64,000 bases of DNA from Halorientalis marina (GCF_023028345.1 NZ_CP095487.1:2170001-2234000); one strand, 5' to 3'; positions 43,642 to 53,917 are shown, numbered from the stretch's first letter. Program-made: numbers and translations. The notes: generated by a model from the sequence alone, not told the origin.

Positions 43642-44982
43642 ATGACACGGGATGGCAAACGTGTGGACAGGCGTACGCTACTGAAAGGAGCCGGTGCCGC
43701 AGGTGTGGCTGGTCTCACGGGACTGGCCGGTTGTTCCGGCGGCGGCGGCGGCAGCGAGTACCCCCCACTGGGGAACTACCCGGTGGATGGTGATACGGTG
43801 ACGTTCGGGTACAACGTTCCCCAGTCGGGGTCGTACTCCCAGGAGGGGGAAGACGAGCTTCGCGGGTACAACCTCGCGCAGAAACACCTGAACAACGGCG
43901 GTGGCTGGGTCGACAGCTGGTCGGACCTGTCGGGGAACGGCGTACTGGACAAGACCGTCGAGTCCGTCGAGGGTGACACCGCGACGGACCCGGACACGGC
44001 GCGACAGGCCGCCTCACGGATGATCGACCGGGACAACGCGGTCATGATCTCCGGCGGGTCCTCGTCGGCAGTGGCGATTGCAGTCCAGGAGCTGTGTCAG
44101 CAGGAGAAAGTCCAGTTCCAGGCCTGCCTGACCCACTCCAACGACACGACCGGGAGCGCGTGTGTCCGGTACTCGACGCGTGAGATGTTCAACGCGTACA
44201 TGACCGGGCAGTCGCTCGCGCCGGTGCTCTCCGAGGAGTACGGGGACGACCTGAACTTCTACCAGCTGTACGCGGACTACACCTGGGGCGAGACCGTCCA
44301 GTCGTCGATGACGCAGTTCCTGGAGGAGGCCGGCTGGAACGAGGTCGACTCCGTGGCGACGCCGCTGGGGACATCGGACTACCAGTCGTTCCTCTCGGAC
44401 GTGCCGCGAGACGAGGTGGACGCGCTCTTGCTCGTCCACTACGGGCTGGACGCGGCGAACTCGCTGCCCCAGGCCATCGAGCAGGGCATGGACGAGGACA
44501 TGGAACTGGTGGTGCCGCTGTACAACCGGCTGATGGCACAGGCGGCCAGCGACTCGATCCAGGGCGTGTTCGGGACGGCCGACTGGAACTGGCAGCTCGA
44601 GGACTCCGTCTCGCAGACGTTCGTCGAGTCGTTCCAGAGCGAGTACGACAAGGTGCCGTCGTACGCCGCCCGGCTGGCGTACGTCCAGACCCTGCAGTAC
44701 GCGGCCGCGGTCGAGCGCGCGGAGACCTTCTACCCGCCGGAGGTCATCCGTCAGCTCGAAGGGGTCCAGTACGAGAACGCGGGTCTCGGCTCGGAAACCA
44801 TGCGGAAGTGCGACCACCAGGCACAGCGCGACGTGCTGGTCGTGCAGGGCGCCTCCCAGGAGGAACAGACCGACCAGAAGCTGCTGAACATCGTCAACCA
44901 GACCTCGCAGGACCAGCTCGGCTACGCCTGCGACGCCGGCCCGGCCGCGGAGTGTGAACTCGGCGAGTACGGTGACGAGTAA
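43642..44982 (+). CDS. Liv-type ABC transporter substrate-binding lipoprotein
   Basis: This 446-residue protein has a Tat signal (DRRTLLKG, Arg10-Arg11) and lipobox LAGC with C31, so it should be exported folded and anchored to the membrane. The body is a type-I periplasmic-binding fold of the branched-chain amino acid/amide/urea class (VTFGYNVPQSGSYSQEGEDE; MISGGSSSAVAIAVQELC). The ligand is unknown; the acyl-CoA neighbours make a short-chain acid or amide worth testing. It leads a five-gene importer operon. ATG 43642 was preferred to GTG 43636. Confidence 0.88.
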   Translation: MTRDGKRVDRRTLLKGAGAAGVAGLTGLAGCSGGGGGSEYPPLGNYPVDGDTVTFGYNVPQSGSYSQEGEDELRGYNLAQKHLNNGGGWVDSWSDLSGNGVLDKTVESVEGDTATDPDTARQAASRMIDRDNAVMISGGSSSAVAIAVQELCQQEKVQFQACLTHSNDTTGSACVRYSTREMFNAYMTGQSLAPVLSEEYGDDLNFYQLYADYTWGETVQSSMTQFLEEAGWNEVDSVATPLGTSDYQSFLSDVPRDEVDALLLVHYGLDAANSLPQAIEQGMDEDMELVVPLYNRLMAQAASDSIQGVFGTADWNWQLEDSVSQTFVESFQSEYDKVPSYAARLAYVQTLQYAAAVERAETFYPPEVIRQLEGVQYENAGLGSETMRKCDHQAQRDVLVVQGASQEEQTDQKLLNIVNQTSQDQLGYACDAGPAAECELGEYGDE

Positions 44983-45077
44983 CGGTTTCGTCGGCTGAAC
45001 ACGGGCGTCACCGCTCTCTCAGGTGGCACCGGCCAGGGCAGACGACTGCGGATACGATTCAATCAACGCACACAAAT

Positions 45078-46028
45078 ATGGCAATAGCGAACACGGTCGC
45101 AGAGATACTCCTCAACGGCCTCCAACAGGGCGCTATCTTCGCGCTTCTAGGTATCGGACTGACGATAATCCTCGGCACGATGGACTTCCTGAACCTCGCC
45201 CACGGTGCGCTGTACCTCATCGGCGCGTACACGGGCCTGATCGTCTTCAGGACGACGGAGCTCTCGGGTGGCGTCCTCTACGACAACGGCTTCACGGTCG
45301 TCGGGGTCGACGGCGGGTTCATCACTGCGATCATCGTCGTTCCGATCATCGGCATCCTCGTCGGTATCGCGATGGAACGGTGGGTCGCGGCACCGTTCTA
45401 CGATAGACCCGAAACCGACCAACTGCTCGTCACGTTCGGTCTCGCGCTGGTCGTCCAGGAGGTCATCAAACAGATCATGAGCGGGGCGACGTTCCAGCCC
45501 ACGGCGCCGTCGGACATCCTCGGTCTCAGCGTCGGTGGCACGGTGAGCCTCCCGCTGGTCGGGCAGTACTCCGCCTGGCGGCTCTGGATCATCGGCATCG
45601 TGCTGGCGATCATCGGCATCACGTACTTCATCATCGAGCGGACCGACTTCGGGCTGGTCGTCCAGGCCGGGACCGTCGACTCCGAGATGGTCCGCCTGCT
45701 CGGCATCAAGATCACCCGCTCGTACAGCATCGTGTTCGCGCTCGGCGCGGCGCTGGCCGCGCTGGCTGGGTTCATCGGCATCACGTTCCAGACCATCAGC
45801 CCCCAGATCGGGACCGAACGGGCGCTGATCCCGGCCTTCCTCACCATCGTCGTCGGTGGTGCGGGGAACGTCCTCGGGGCCATCGTCGGCGGCATCATCC
45901 TCGGAATCACCGTCTCGGCGATGACGGTCATCGCCTCCCAGTGGGCGCAGATCGTCCTCTACGCCGTCGCGGCGGTCGTCCTGCTGGTTCGCCCCGAAGG
46001 GATTCTCGGGAGTACGGGGGTGAACTGA
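45078..46028 (+). CDS. livH: ABC transporter permease, LivH type
   Basis: This 316-residue membrane permease of the LivH family has about eight helices, opening NGLQQGAIFALLGIGLTIILGTMDFLNLAHGAL, the classic LivH start, and ending GSTGVN. The LivH coupling region is present (VVQAGTVDSEMVRLLGI). It pairs with the LivM-type permease one base downstream. Confidence 0.93.
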   Translation: MAIANTVAEILLNGLQQGAIFALLGIGLTIILGTMDFLNLAHGALYLIGAYTGLIVFRTTELSGGVLYDNGFTVVGVDGGFITAIIVVPIIGILVGIAMERWVAAPFYDRPETDQLLVTFGLALVVQEVIKQIMSGATFQPTAPSDILGLSVGGTVSLPLVGQYSAWRLWIIGIVLAIIGITYFIIERTDFGLVVQAGTVDSEMVRLLGIKITRSYSIVFALGAALAALAGFIGITFQTISPQIGTERALIPAFLTIVVGGAGNVLGAIVGGIILGITVSAMTVIASQWAQIVLYAVAAVVLLVRPEGILGSTGVN

Positions 46029-46029
46029 C

Positions 46030-47307
46030 GTGTCCGAGGACGAACCACGGACCGACGGCGGCACGGTGGTCACCGACGACGGCAGTAGCGGGTCAGGATC
46101 GAACCCCATCGACAAGATTCGACAGCACAAGGACAAGGAGTGGGTCGTCATCGCCGGAATCGGCATCTCGCTGCTCTTCCTGCCGGTCTTCCTCGTCGAA
46201 ATCCTCGGCGTCATCGCCAACCTCATCGGGACCAGCGTCGGCGGCTACCAGGGACTGGCGTCGCTGGTGCTCATCTTCGCTATCGCGGTCGTCGGTTACA
46301 ACCTCCTGCTCGGCTACGTCGGTCTGCTCTCGTTCGGCCACGCGGCCTTCTTCGGGATGGCCGCGTACGCGTCGGCGTTACTCGCGTCGGAGGCGCCGAT
46401 CACGATTCCGGGGGTCGGGACGACCGTCACCATGCCTGGAATCGGGTCGCCGGTACTGATGGTACTCGTCGGCGCGATCATGGCGACACTGCTCGCCTGG
46501 CCCATCGGCTTCCTCTCCATCCGGCGGTCGGGCGTCTACTTCGCCGTCCTGACGCTCACGTTCGGGCAGATGCTGTACTTCTTCGCGCTCGCACCGGGCT
46601 CGTGGATGACCGGCGGTGACAACGGCTTCGGGACCGGGCAGACGGGCTTCGAGGTGAGCCAACTGCTCGGCGTCATCCACCTGGAACTGCCGTCGCCGGT
46701 AATCGCGGCGAACTGGATATACGTGTTCATCGCGGCGATCACGGTGATCGCCGTCGCGGTCGCCTACCGCATCATCAACTCGCCGTACGGCCTCGTCTTC
46801 GAGGCCCTGGGTGAGAACGAGCAACGCGTCGAGTTCGTCGGGTTCAACGTCTTTCGCTACAAGCTGATGGCGTTCATCATCAGCGGCGCCTTCGCGGGTG
46901 TCGCGGGAGCGCTGTTCTCGATCCACGAAGCGTACATCCACCCGAACACGGCGCTGTACTGGATCACGTCCGGCGACTTCGTCATCATGAACGTCGTCGG
47001 CGGCGTCGGCACGCTCGCCGGTCCGCTGCTCGGCGCCCTCGTCTTCGAGTACATCAGCAACGTCATCTCGGGCATCTCGCTCCCGGTCATCGGCTCGGTC
47101 GGCTCGCTGTGGCGGCTGGTCCTCGGCGGGACCTTCGTCATCATCGTCTGGCTGTTCCCGGAGGGTCTCTGGGCCGGCATTCGTGCCGGACTGGTCAGAC
47201 TGGTGCACGCCGTCGAACGCTCCGTCTTCGACGCGACCGACACGCCTGCGGCCAGGGGCGACGTGGACGTCGAGGACGGAACCCAGGGCCGGGGAGGTGA
47301 CGACTGA
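46030..47307 (+). CDS. livM: ABC transporter permease, LivM type
   Basis: This 425-residue LivM-family permease has about ten helices. Its hallmarks are LLGYVGLLSFGHAAFFGMAAY and the coupling loop VFEALGENEQRVEFVGFNVFRYKL. An acidic N-terminal tail of about 35 residues and a C-terminal cytosolic tail are longer than in bacteria. It starts with GTG one base after livH and overlaps livG by one base (TGATG). Confidence 0.92.
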   Translation: MSEDEPRTDGGTVVTDDGSSGSGSNPIDKIRQHKDKEWVVIAGIGISLLFLPVFLVEILGVIANLIGTSVGGYQGLASLVLIFAIAVVGYNLLLGYVGLLSFGHAAFFGMAAYASALLASEAPITIPGVGTTVTMPGIGSPVLMVLVGAIMATLLAWPIGFLSIRRSGVYFAVLTLTFGQMLYFFALAPGSWMTGGDNGFGTGQTGFEVSQLLGVIHLELPSPVIAANWIYVFIAAITVIAVAVAYRIINSPYGLVFEALGENEQRVEFVGFNVFRYKLMAFIISGAFAGVAGALFSIHEAYIHPNTALYWITSGDFVIMNVVGGVGTLAGPLLGALVFEYISNVISGISLPVIGSVGSLWRLVLGGTFVIIVWLFPEGLWAGIRAGLVRLVHAVERSVFDATDTPAARGDVDVEDGTQGRGGDD

Positions 47308-48065
47308 TGTCCATCCTGCAGACCGACGGACTCACCAAGCGGTTCGCGGGCCTCACGGCGGTCGACAAGGTCGATCTCACCGTCGAGGAAGGGGAGACGC
47401 GTGCCGTCATCGGCCCCAACGGGGCCGGCAAGTCGACGTTCATCAACCTCGTGACGGGAATGCTCGAACCCACCGAGGGAAGCATCGAGTTCGCGGGCGA
47501 GGATATCACCGGGCTGGAACCCCACCAGATCGTCCAGCGCGGCGTCTCCAAGTCGTTCCAGACGGCTTCGATCTTCCCGGGCATGACCGTCCGGGAGAAC
47601 GTCGAAGTAGCGGCGTTCGCGACCGCACACGGGTCGTTCAGCGTCAACTTCCTCAAACACCGCAACGGCTACGGCGACGTGAGCGACAAGGCAGCGGAGA
47701 TGCTCGACGCGGTCAACATCCTCGGCTCGGCCGACATGCAGGCAGCGGACCTCCCCTACGGTGACAAGCGACGGCTCGAAATCGCTATCGCGCTCACGGC
47801 TGAGCCGGACCTCATGTTCATGGACGAGCCGACGGCCGGGATGTCCCCGGAGGAGACCGACGAGACGGTCGACCTCATCGAGGACGTGCAGGAGGAACTC
47901 GGCCTGACCATCGTGCTCGTCGAGCACGACATGGAGATCATCTTCCGCGTCGCGGACCGCATCGCGGTCCTGAACCGCGGCGAGATTATCGCCGACGGGA
48001 CGCCCGAGGAGGTACAGGGCGACCCCGACGTGCAGGAGGCGTACCTCGGAGGTGTCGAGCTATGA
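47307..48065 (+). CDS. livG: ABC transporter ATPase, LivG type
   Basis: This 252-residue ATPase drives the importer. Walker A is GPNGAGKST (K42). The signature region reads LPYGDKRRLEIA, the LivG form of LSGGQ, and Walker B is LMFMDEPTAGMSPEE. The C-terminal LivG tail (VQGDPDVQEAYLGG) is complete. It overlaps livF by four bases. Confidence 0.95.
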   Translation: MSILQTDGLTKRFAGLTAVDKVDLTVEEGETRAVIGPNGAGKSTFINLVTGMLEPTEGSIEFAGEDITGLEPHQIVQRGVSKSFQTASIFPGMTVRENVEVAAFATAHGSFSVNFLKHRNGYGDVSDKAAEMLDAVNILGSADMQAADLPYGDKRRLEIAIALTAEPDLMFMDEPTAGMSPEETDETVDLIEDVQEELGLTIVLVEHDMEIIFRVADRIAVLNRGEIIADGTPEEVQGDPDVQEAYLGGVEL

Positions 48066-48856
48066 GCACTGACGACGAGACCACGGCAGCAACGAGCACC
48101 GCGAGCGGCGACGCGTCGCTGCTCTCGGTCGAGAACGTCGACGCCTACTACGGCGAGAGCCACATCCTCAGGAGCCTCTCGCTGGAAGTCCAGACCGGCG
48201 AAATCTGTGCGCTCCTCGGCCGGAACGGGGCCGGAAAGACGACCACCCTGCGCTCCATTTCGGGGGCGCGCCCACCGAACATCCGGCAGGGGAGCGTCAG
48301 ATTCAACGGGGACGACATCACCGCCCTCGACACGGAGGACATCGCGATGAAGGGCATCGCGGTCGTCCCGGAGGAACGCCGCGTCTTCCCCAACCTGACC
48401 GTCGAAGAGAACCTCCACCTGGCGCAGGTGTCCCGCAACTCTTCGAACCTGTTCGGGCGCAACCTCGGCGAGGTGCGCGACACGCGCCCGCTCGGTGAAC
48501 TGTACGACGCCTTCCCGCGCCTCGACGAGCGACGCGGACAGGACGCGGGGACCCTCTCGGGCGGTGAACAGCAGATGCTCGCCATCGCGCGGGCGCTCCG
48601 GCAGAACCCGGACCTGCTCATGCTCGACGAGCCCTACGAGGGGCTCGCACCACAGATCATCGAGGACGTGGAGGACGCGATCCGGCGTATCAACGACGAA
48701 GGGACGACGATCCTGCTGGTCGAGCAGAACGCGGCCGCGGCGCTGAGTATCTCGGACCGGAGTTACATCGTCGACCAGGGAGGGATCGTCTTCGACGGAA
48801 CGGCCGACGAGCTCCGCGAGGACGACGAGACGAGACAGCGGTATCTGGGGGTGTGA
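48062..48856 (+). CDS. livF: ABC transporter ATPase, LivF type
   Basis: This 264-residue second ATPase has Walker A GRNGAGKTTT, signature LSGGEQQMLAIARAL and Walker B LLMLDEPYEGLAP. A Thr/Ala-rich N-terminal extension of about 18 residues precedes the family start. It forms the heterodimer with LivG. A thioredoxin-like gene follows three bases later. Confidence 0.95.
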   Translation: MSTDDETTAATSTASGDASLLSVENVDAYYGESHILRSLSLEVQTGEICALLGRNGAGKTTTLRSISGARPPNIRQGSVRFNGDDITALDTEDIAMKGIAVVPEERRVFPNLTVEENLHLAQVSRNSSNLFGRNLGEVRDTRPLGELYDAFPRLDERRGQDAGTLSGGEQQMLAIARALRQNPDLLMLDEPYEGLAPQIIEDVEDAIRRINDEGTTILLVEQNAAAALSISDRSYIVDQGGIVFDGTADELREDDETRQRYLGV

Positions 48857-48859
48857 ACC

Positions 48860-49588
48860 GTGGCGAACGCGAACACGGACCCCCTCAGCGACGAGCGCAT
48901 TCGGGAACTGACGGACGACCCGGAAGCGCGGTTCGAGTTCCTCGTCGACCGCGGCGTCATCGTCGAGCGCGACGACGGGACCGTCGACGCGACGTCGGCG
49001 TTCGAGGACGAGCGCGCGGTGTACGTGGACAGCTACAAGGACAGCTCCGACGAGGAGTTCCGGGAGACGGTCGCGTCGCTGTTCGGCCTCACCCCGGCGA
49101 GGGCCGAGAAGCGAATCCAGGACCTCGAACTGACGCGCTGGGAGATCGCCTCGTTCCTCGCGCTCCGTGGGGCCCTCGACGTCGACCTCCCGACCGATCT
49201 GGAACTGCAACTCGCCGAGATGGTCGCGGCCGTCGGCGAGGCATCGCCGGTTCCCCCGTCGCTTCCGGACCTCGGCGACGACGAGTACCGCGCCTTCCTC
49301 GACGACCACGATCACGCCGTCCTGTTCGTCTTCCAGCAGGGCTGTGACCCCTGCGACGCGATGAAGGCAGAACTGGACGCGGTCCGCGAGTCGGTGGCCG
49401 ACGACGTGGCTTTCGCGGGCCTCGACGGCGACGAAGTGCCGGAGTTCCGCCGGGAGTTCGAGATCACGGTGGCGCCGACGACGCTGTTGTTCGTCGACGG
49501 CGACCGCGTCGAGGAACGCGAAGGGTACTGCGCGGCAGAGGACCTGGTCGACCTCGTCGACGAGACCATCACGGCGGCCGGTCACTGA
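48860..49588 (+). CDS. Thioredoxin-fold protein attached to the ABC operon
   Basis: This 242-residue protein has an N-terminal helical region of about 130 residues that I do not recognise and a C-terminal thioredoxin domain with QQGCDPCDAMKAEL (C162, C165) and the cis-proline motif VAPTTLLF. The redox motif is C-D-P-C. It starts with GTG three bases after livF, so it is part of the importer operon, although thioredoxins are not usual partners of Liv systems. It converges with a lipoprotein gene, overlapping by seven bases. Confidence 0.82.
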   Translation: MANANTDPLSDERIRELTDDPEARFEFLVDRGVIVERDDGTVDATSAFEDERAVYVDSYKDSSDEEFRETVASLFGLTPARAEKRIQDLELTRWEIASFLALRGALDVDLPTDLELQLAEMVAAVGEASPVPPSLPDLGDDEYRAFLDDHDHAVLFVFQQGCDPCDAMKAELDAVRESVADDVAFAGLDGDEVPEFRREFEITVAPTTLLFVDGDRVEEREGYCAAEDLVDLVDETITAAGH

Positions 49589-50421
49589 CCGACCGCGCGG
49601 TCCAGCCACTGCGGCTTCTCGACGCTCGTCGAACCGACATCCTCGTACCTGATGGTCCGCTCGACGACGACTGGTTCGCCGTCGACGGTCCCGTCGAAGC
49701 GGTACCGGACCAGCCGAACCAGCCCCTCGGTGTCGACGGCTGCCCGGAGCGAGAGGTTCTCGACGGTGTCGATCTCGGGGGCGGTGAAGTCGGTCGTCTC
49801 CGCCGCCGTCCCGGCGAGTACGACGACGGTCGTCCCCGTTCGCGTCTCTCGACCGACGACCTCGGTGGGGATCGACGTGAAGACCTCACGGATCGTCCGT
49901 CCCGAGTACCCCGAGCGGCCGCCGAAGGCGACGGTCTGGGTCCAGTATCGCCAGGTCCCCGTGTACTGGTCCGGTGGCGTGAACGTATTGTAGGTCGTCC
50001 CGCCGTCACGCGTGAGCGCCCGGGCGTACGTGGACCCGTTCGACCAGTAGGCCGCTGACGCGGGCGGCTCGCCGAGGAGGAGCGGCCCGTGGGCTCCGTC
50101 GGTCGAGACTGTCGCGAAGAATGAGCGATTGGTCGCGAGTTCGATGCGTACCGAGAGATCGGAGCGCACCGTTCCGTTGGCGTATCTGACGGTCCGGTTC
50201 GAGACCAGCGTGTACGAACGCCCGTCGTCGCGGGCGGTGTGTGCCTCGGCGAGCGCGCCGGGTGCGACGACGCCGCTGTCGTCGACGCCGGGCGGGTACG
50301 CTTTCGTCGGTGTCGGGGCGTTCCCCGGTGTCAGCGTGGGCGTCGCCTCGCTCCCGCCAGAGAAACCGCTACAGCCGGCGAGCAGCGCCACGAGCGCCAC
50401 GACGAGTATGCCACCGCGCAC
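49582..50421 (-). CDS. Lipoprotein of the DUF7537-like family
   Basis: This 279-residue predicted lipoprotein has a short signal and lipobox LAGC (C17), a Thr/Pro linker and a beta-rich domain ending RYEDVGSTSVEKPQWLDRA. The end resembles that of the lipoprotein at 61419 (VGSTTVSEPAWVADA), and the two appear to be paralogues of a haloarchaeal DUF7537-type family with unknown function. I inferred the GTG at 50421 as start because it places a signal peptide at the N-terminus; no ATG nearby does. Confidence 0.75.
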   Translation of the reverse strand: MRGGILVVALVALLAGCSGFSGGSEATPTLTPGNAPTPTKAYPPGVDDSGVVAPGALAEAHTARDDGRSYTLVSNRTVRYANGTVRSDLSVRIELATNRSFFATVSTDGAHGPLLLGEPPASAAYWSNGSTYARALTRDGGTTYNTFTPPDQYTGTWRYWTQTVAFGGRSGYSGRTIREVFTSIPTEVVGRETRTGTTVVVLAGTAAETTDFTAPEIDTVENLSLRAAVDTEGLVRLVRYRFDGTVDGEPVVVERTIRYEDVGSTSVEKPQWLDRAVGQ

Positions 50422-50468
50422 ACTGGCCGTTGGTCGTGCGTCCCGATAAGCCCGGCGCGCGTGTGGCC

Positions 50469-50867
50469 TCAGTCCTCCTTGGCGGAGCAGACCAGCACCG
50501 GACGGTCGGTGTCGAGGATGACGCCCTGGGTGACGCTGCCGAACAGGACCTTCCCGGTCGGCGTCCGCTTGCGGCCCGCGATGACGATCATGTCGGCGTC
50601 GATCTCCTCGGAGATCTCCAGGATGGCCTCCACCGGCCGGCCGCTCGACTCCTCGAGGACGACCTCGATGCCTTCGTCTTCGAGGATATCTTTCGCGCGC
50701 CGGACGGAGGCGACCTGTGTGACGGAGGCACCGGAGGGGTTCTCGGTGAAGTCGTGGAGGAGCGTGACGCGGACGTCCTCGTCCGTCATCGGCATGCCGA
50801 CGATGGATTCCGCCTGTGACCGGGCGCGTGCTTCGTTCTCGTCGATGGCTGCCAGGATTTCGTACAT
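50469..50867 (-). CDS. Universal stress protein, UspA family
   Basis: This 132-residue single-domain USP opens [13 protein letters not shown] and has [20 protein letters not shown], close to the ATP-binding G-x2-G-x9-G-S/T motif but with lysine/threonine changes in the first part. Nucleotide binding is therefore likely but not certain. Its role is presumably stress or metabolic signalling. It has its own TATA-like box. Confidence 0.9.
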   Translation of the reverse strand: MYEILAAIDENEARARSQAESIVGMPMTDEDVRVTLLHDFTENPSGASVTQVASVRRAKDILEDEGIEVVLEESSGRPVEAILEISEEIDADMIVIAGRKRTPTGKVLFGSVTQGVILDTDRPVLVCSAKED

Positions 50868-50892
50868 ACCTGCGTACTACAGCACACCCCGT

Positions 50893-50902
50893 CTTTATTA
50901 TT
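50893..50902 (-). promoter_or_regulatory. TATA-like box for the UspA gene
   Basis: AATAATAAAG on the minus strand lies 26-35 bases before the ATG at 50867, predicting a leaderless transcript. Confidence 0.55.
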
Positions 50903-50909
50903 CTGGGGG

Positions 50910-51815
50910 CTAACTCCCGTCGTCCGGGACCGAGGAACGGCCGTCCTCGGCGTACCGCAGTTCCTGCTCGCGCAGTGCCGGCGCGCCGACGATCTCCTCG
51001 AACGCCTCGAAGGAGACACCGGAGAGCGATTCGCTCGTTCCCTCGGCAGCGAGCGTCTCGTAGGCGTCGCGCATGGCCTCGGTCGCCGCGAACAGTGCCG
51101 GGAGGGTGTGTGCGACGACGTCGAACCCGATGTCGCCGAGTTCGTCGGCACCGAGTTCCGGGGTCTTCCCGTCGGCCACGACGTTCGCGAACGTGCGCGC
51201 GTCGATTTCGGTCGCGATACGCTCCAGTTCTGCGCGGGACGCGGGGGCTTCGACGAACACCACGTCCGCGCCGGCCGCGGCGTAGGCGCGGCCGCGCTCG
51301 ATAGCCTCGTCGAGGCCGTGCGGTTCGCGGGCATCCGTCCGGCCGACGATGACGACGTTCCGACCGGTCTCGTCCCGGACGTCGGCCGCCGCCGCGATCC
51401 GTCTCCGGCCCTCCGCCGGCGTGACGACGCGTTTCTCGTCCATGTGGCCGCACTTCTTGGGCCACTCCTGGTCCTCGATGATGAGGCCCGCGACGCCGGC
51501 GTCGATGGCTTCCGTAACGGTGCGGCGGACGTTCAGCGCCGACCCGTACCCGGTGTCCATGTCGGCGATCACCGGCACGTCCACGGCGTTGTCGATGGCG
51601 TCGACGCGGTCGACGTTCTCGCGCATCGTCAGGAGACCCATGTCGGGCATCCCGAGCGTCGAGGCGGCGATGCCGAACCCGGACGTGAAGACCGCCTCGA
51701 ACCCCGCCTGCTCGGCCAACCGTGCCGAGAGGCCGTCGAAGACGGTCGGCATCGCGAGCGGGTCGTGCTGGTCCAGAAGCGTTCGCAATCGCTCCGGTGG
51801 CGTGGCGTCGGTCAT
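50910..51815 (-). CDS. Isocitrate lyase/PEP mutase superfamily enzyme
   Basis: This 301-residue TIM-barrel enzyme cleaves or rearranges C-C or P-C bonds of 2-hydroxy or 2-oxo acids. Core motifs are VFTSGFGIAAS, DMDTGYGSALNV (metal site) and the catalytic loop EDQEWPKKCGHMDEKRV. The KKCGH loop is typical of methylisocitrate and isocitrate lyases and oxaloacetate hydrolases. Near Pcc and Acs genes, a 2-methylisocitrate lyase role in propionate use is plausible but not proven. It is divergent from pccB. Confidence 0.87.
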   Translation of the reverse strand: MTDATPPERLRTLLDQHDPLAMPTVFDGLSARLAEQAGFEAVFTSGFGIAASTLGMPDMGLLTMRENVDRVDAIDNAVDVPVIADMDTGYGSALNVRRTVTEAIDAGVAGLIIEDQEWPKKCGHMDEKRVVTPAEGRRRIAAAADVRDETGRNVVIVGRTDAREPHGLDEAIERGRAYAAAGADVVFVEAPASRAELERIATEIDARTFANVVADGKTPELGADELGDIGFDVVAHTLPALFAATEAMRDAYETLAAEGTSESLSGVSFEAFEEIVGAPALREQELRYAEDGRSSVPDDGS

Positions 51816-52006
51816 GGTTCGTCAATCGTGACCTGTGGCGTAAGCCTTGGCACTCCGGCCGCGGGGGACTCCCGACGAATCGGTTTGGTACCCCTGCAGA
51901 CGTGTAAGCGGCGTGGTGGAAGCCGGCCCAGTTCGGAAAACCTTTTTCGCGGTACTTCGTGTTCCTCGTCCATGGACGGCCATCCGCGTAGCCGCGGTGA
52001 TACGGT

Positions 52007-53557
52007 ATGACGATGGAGGAGCGCGTGGAAGAGCTGCGGGAGAAGAAAGCCGAAGCCGCGAAAGGCGGCGGCGAGGACCGCATCGAGGCCCAGCACGACC
52101 GCGGCAAGAAGACGGCCCGGGAGCGCATCGACTACTTCCTCGACGACGGGACGTTCAACGAGGTGGACATGCTCCGGGAGCACCGCTCGACCAACTTCGA
52201 CATGGACGAGCGGGAGATGCCCGGCGACGGCGTCGTGACGGGCTACGGCGAGGTCGACGGCCGAAAGGTGTTCGTCTTCGCCCACGACTTCACCGTCATG
52301 GGCGGCTCGCTGGGCGAGGTGTTCGCCCAGAAGGTCTGCAAAGTCATGGACAAGGCAGTCGAGACCGGCTGTCCCATCATCGGCCTCAACGACTCCGCGG
52401 GCGCGCGCATCCAGGAGGGCATCGACTCGCTCGCGGGCTATGCGGACATCTTCCACCGCAATCAGCTGGCGTCGGGGGTCGTGCCCCAGATTTCGGCCAT
52501 CATGGGTCCCTGCGCCGGCGGCGCGGTCTACTCCCCGGCGATCACGGACTTCATCTTCATGGTCCAGGACACGAGCCACATGTTCATCACGGGCCCGGAC
52601 GTCATCGAGACGGTCACGGGCGAGGAAGTCGGGTTCGAGGAACTCGGCGGCGCCCAGACCCACGCCACCGAGTCCGGCGTCTCCCAGTTCACCGCCGCTG
52701 CCGAGGAGGAGGCCCTGGACGACATCAAGTACCTCCTCTCGTTCCTCCCGCAGAACAACGTCGAGGACCCGCCGCGGGTCGAGCCGTGGGACGACCCAGA
52801 CCGGGAGCCGGAAGACCTGCTCGACATCGTCCCCGAGGTGCCACAGAAGCCCTACGACATGCGGGACGTGACCGAGCGCATCGTCGACGAGAACTCCTTC
52901 TTCGAGGTGGCAGAGGGGTACGCCCGGAACCTGACGACCGGGTTCGCGCGCCTCGACGGACGACCCATCGGTATCGTCGGCAACAACCCCAAATACAACG
53001 CGGGGACGCTCGACATCGACGCCTCGATGAAGGGCGCGCGGTTCGTCCGCTTCTGTGACGCGTTCAACATCCCGATCCTGACGCTCGTCGACGTGCCCGG
53101 GTTCATGCCCGGCACCGACCAGGAGCACAACGGCATCATCAAACACGGCGCGAAACTGCTCTACGCCTTCTCGGAGGCGACGGTCCCGCTGTTGACTGTC
53201 ATCACGCGGAAGGCCTACGGCGGGGCCTACGACGTGATGGCCTCGAAACACGTCGGCGCGGACATGAACTACGCCTGGCCGACGGCCGAAATCGCGGTGA
53301 TGGGGCCACAGGGCGCGGTGAACGTCCTCTACGACGACGAACTCGAAGACGCCGAGGACGTGGAGGCCCGGCGGCAGGAACTCATCGACGAGTACCGCGA
53401 CGCCTTCGCGAACCCCTACACGGCCGCGGAGCGTGGCTTCGTCGACGACGTACTCGAACCACAAGAGACCCGCAAACGCCTCATCAGCGACCTGGAGGTC
53501 GTCAGCAGCAAACGGAAGGACCACCCGGACCGCAAACACGGCAACATCCCGCTCTGA
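52007..53557 (+). CDS. pccB: Acyl-CoA (propionyl-CoA) carboxylase, carboxyltransferase subunit
   Basis: This 516-residue subunit transfers the carboxyl group from carboxybiotin to propionyl-CoA or acetyl-CoA. Both crotonase-like halves are complete ([58 protein letters not shown]). It starts [10 protein letters not shown], at ATG 52007 or 52013. The next gene, pccX, begins two bases after its stop. Confidence 0.94.
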   Translation: MTMEERVEELREKKAEAAKGGGEDRIEAQHDRGKKTARERIDYFLDDGTFNEVDMLREHRSTNFDMDEREMPGDGVVTGYGEVDGRKVFVFAHDFTVMGGSLGEVFAQKVCKVMDKAVETGCPIIGLNDSAGARIQEGIDSLAGYADIFHRNQLASGVVPQISAIMGPCAGGAVYSPAITDFIFMVQDTSHMFITGPDVIETVTGEEVGFEELGGAQTHATESGVSQFTAAAEEEALDDIKYLLSFLPQNNVEDPPRVEPWDDPDREPEDLLDIVPEVPQKPYDMRDVTERIVDENSFFEVAEGYARNLTTGFARLDGRPIGIVGNNPKYNAGTLDIDASMKGARFVRFCDAFNIPILTLVDVPGFMPGTDQEHNGIIKHGAKLLYAFSEATVPLLTVITRKAYGGAYDVMASKHVGADMNYAWPTAEIAVMGPQGAVNVLYDDELEDAEDVEARRQELIDEYRDAFANPYTAAERGFVDDVLEPQETRKRLISDLEVVSSKRKDHPDRKHGNIPL

Positions 53558-53558
53558 G

Positions 53559-53867
53559 ATGACTGACAGCGACACAGCACCGTCGGCAACTGTCGATGGG
53601 GACCTGTTCGCGGCCGTCGCCGCGGCAGTCGAGACCGCAGACGAGTCCGAGGCGGCGGCCATCGCAGTCGCCATCGGCGCACACATCAGGGACCAGGAGG
53701 CCGCCGCGGCCGCCGCGGCAGCGAGCGAGGACGACGGGCAACCCTGGGCGGGGCGCCGCTGGGCGTTCTCCGGGCGCGTGGGCCGGAGTCAGCGCCGTTA
53801 CGTCCGCGTCCCGGACGGCGCACCGGACGATGCCTGGGCGACCGCTGGCCGGGCCGACCGGCTCTAG
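53559..53867 (+). CDS. pccX: Small carboxylase subunit PccX ('acc operon protein')
   Basis: This 102-residue protein lies between the beta and alpha carboxylase genes. It has an N-terminal acidic helix ([29 protein letters not shown]), an alanine-rich linker and a basic, tryptophan-containing tail. Position, size and helix match PccX, the third subunit reported as required for propionyl-CoA carboxylase in Haloferax mediterranei. The N-terminal helix resembles OadG/epsilon-like subunits. Confidence 0.85.
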   Translation: MTDSDTAPSATVDGDLFAAVAAAVETADESEAAAIAVAIGAHIRDQEAAAAAAAASEDDGQPWAGRRWAFSGRVGRSQRRYVRVPDGAPDDAWATAGRADRL

Positions 53868-53917
53868 GGCGATAGCACCTGCTCCAGATCCCCCGATCCG
53901 CGCTCTGCCGGTTGCGC

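Noticed and set aside
51812..53686. Minus-strand open frame of 624 codons over pccB
   Set aside because: It is antisense to the carboxylase gene and lacks domain similarity.
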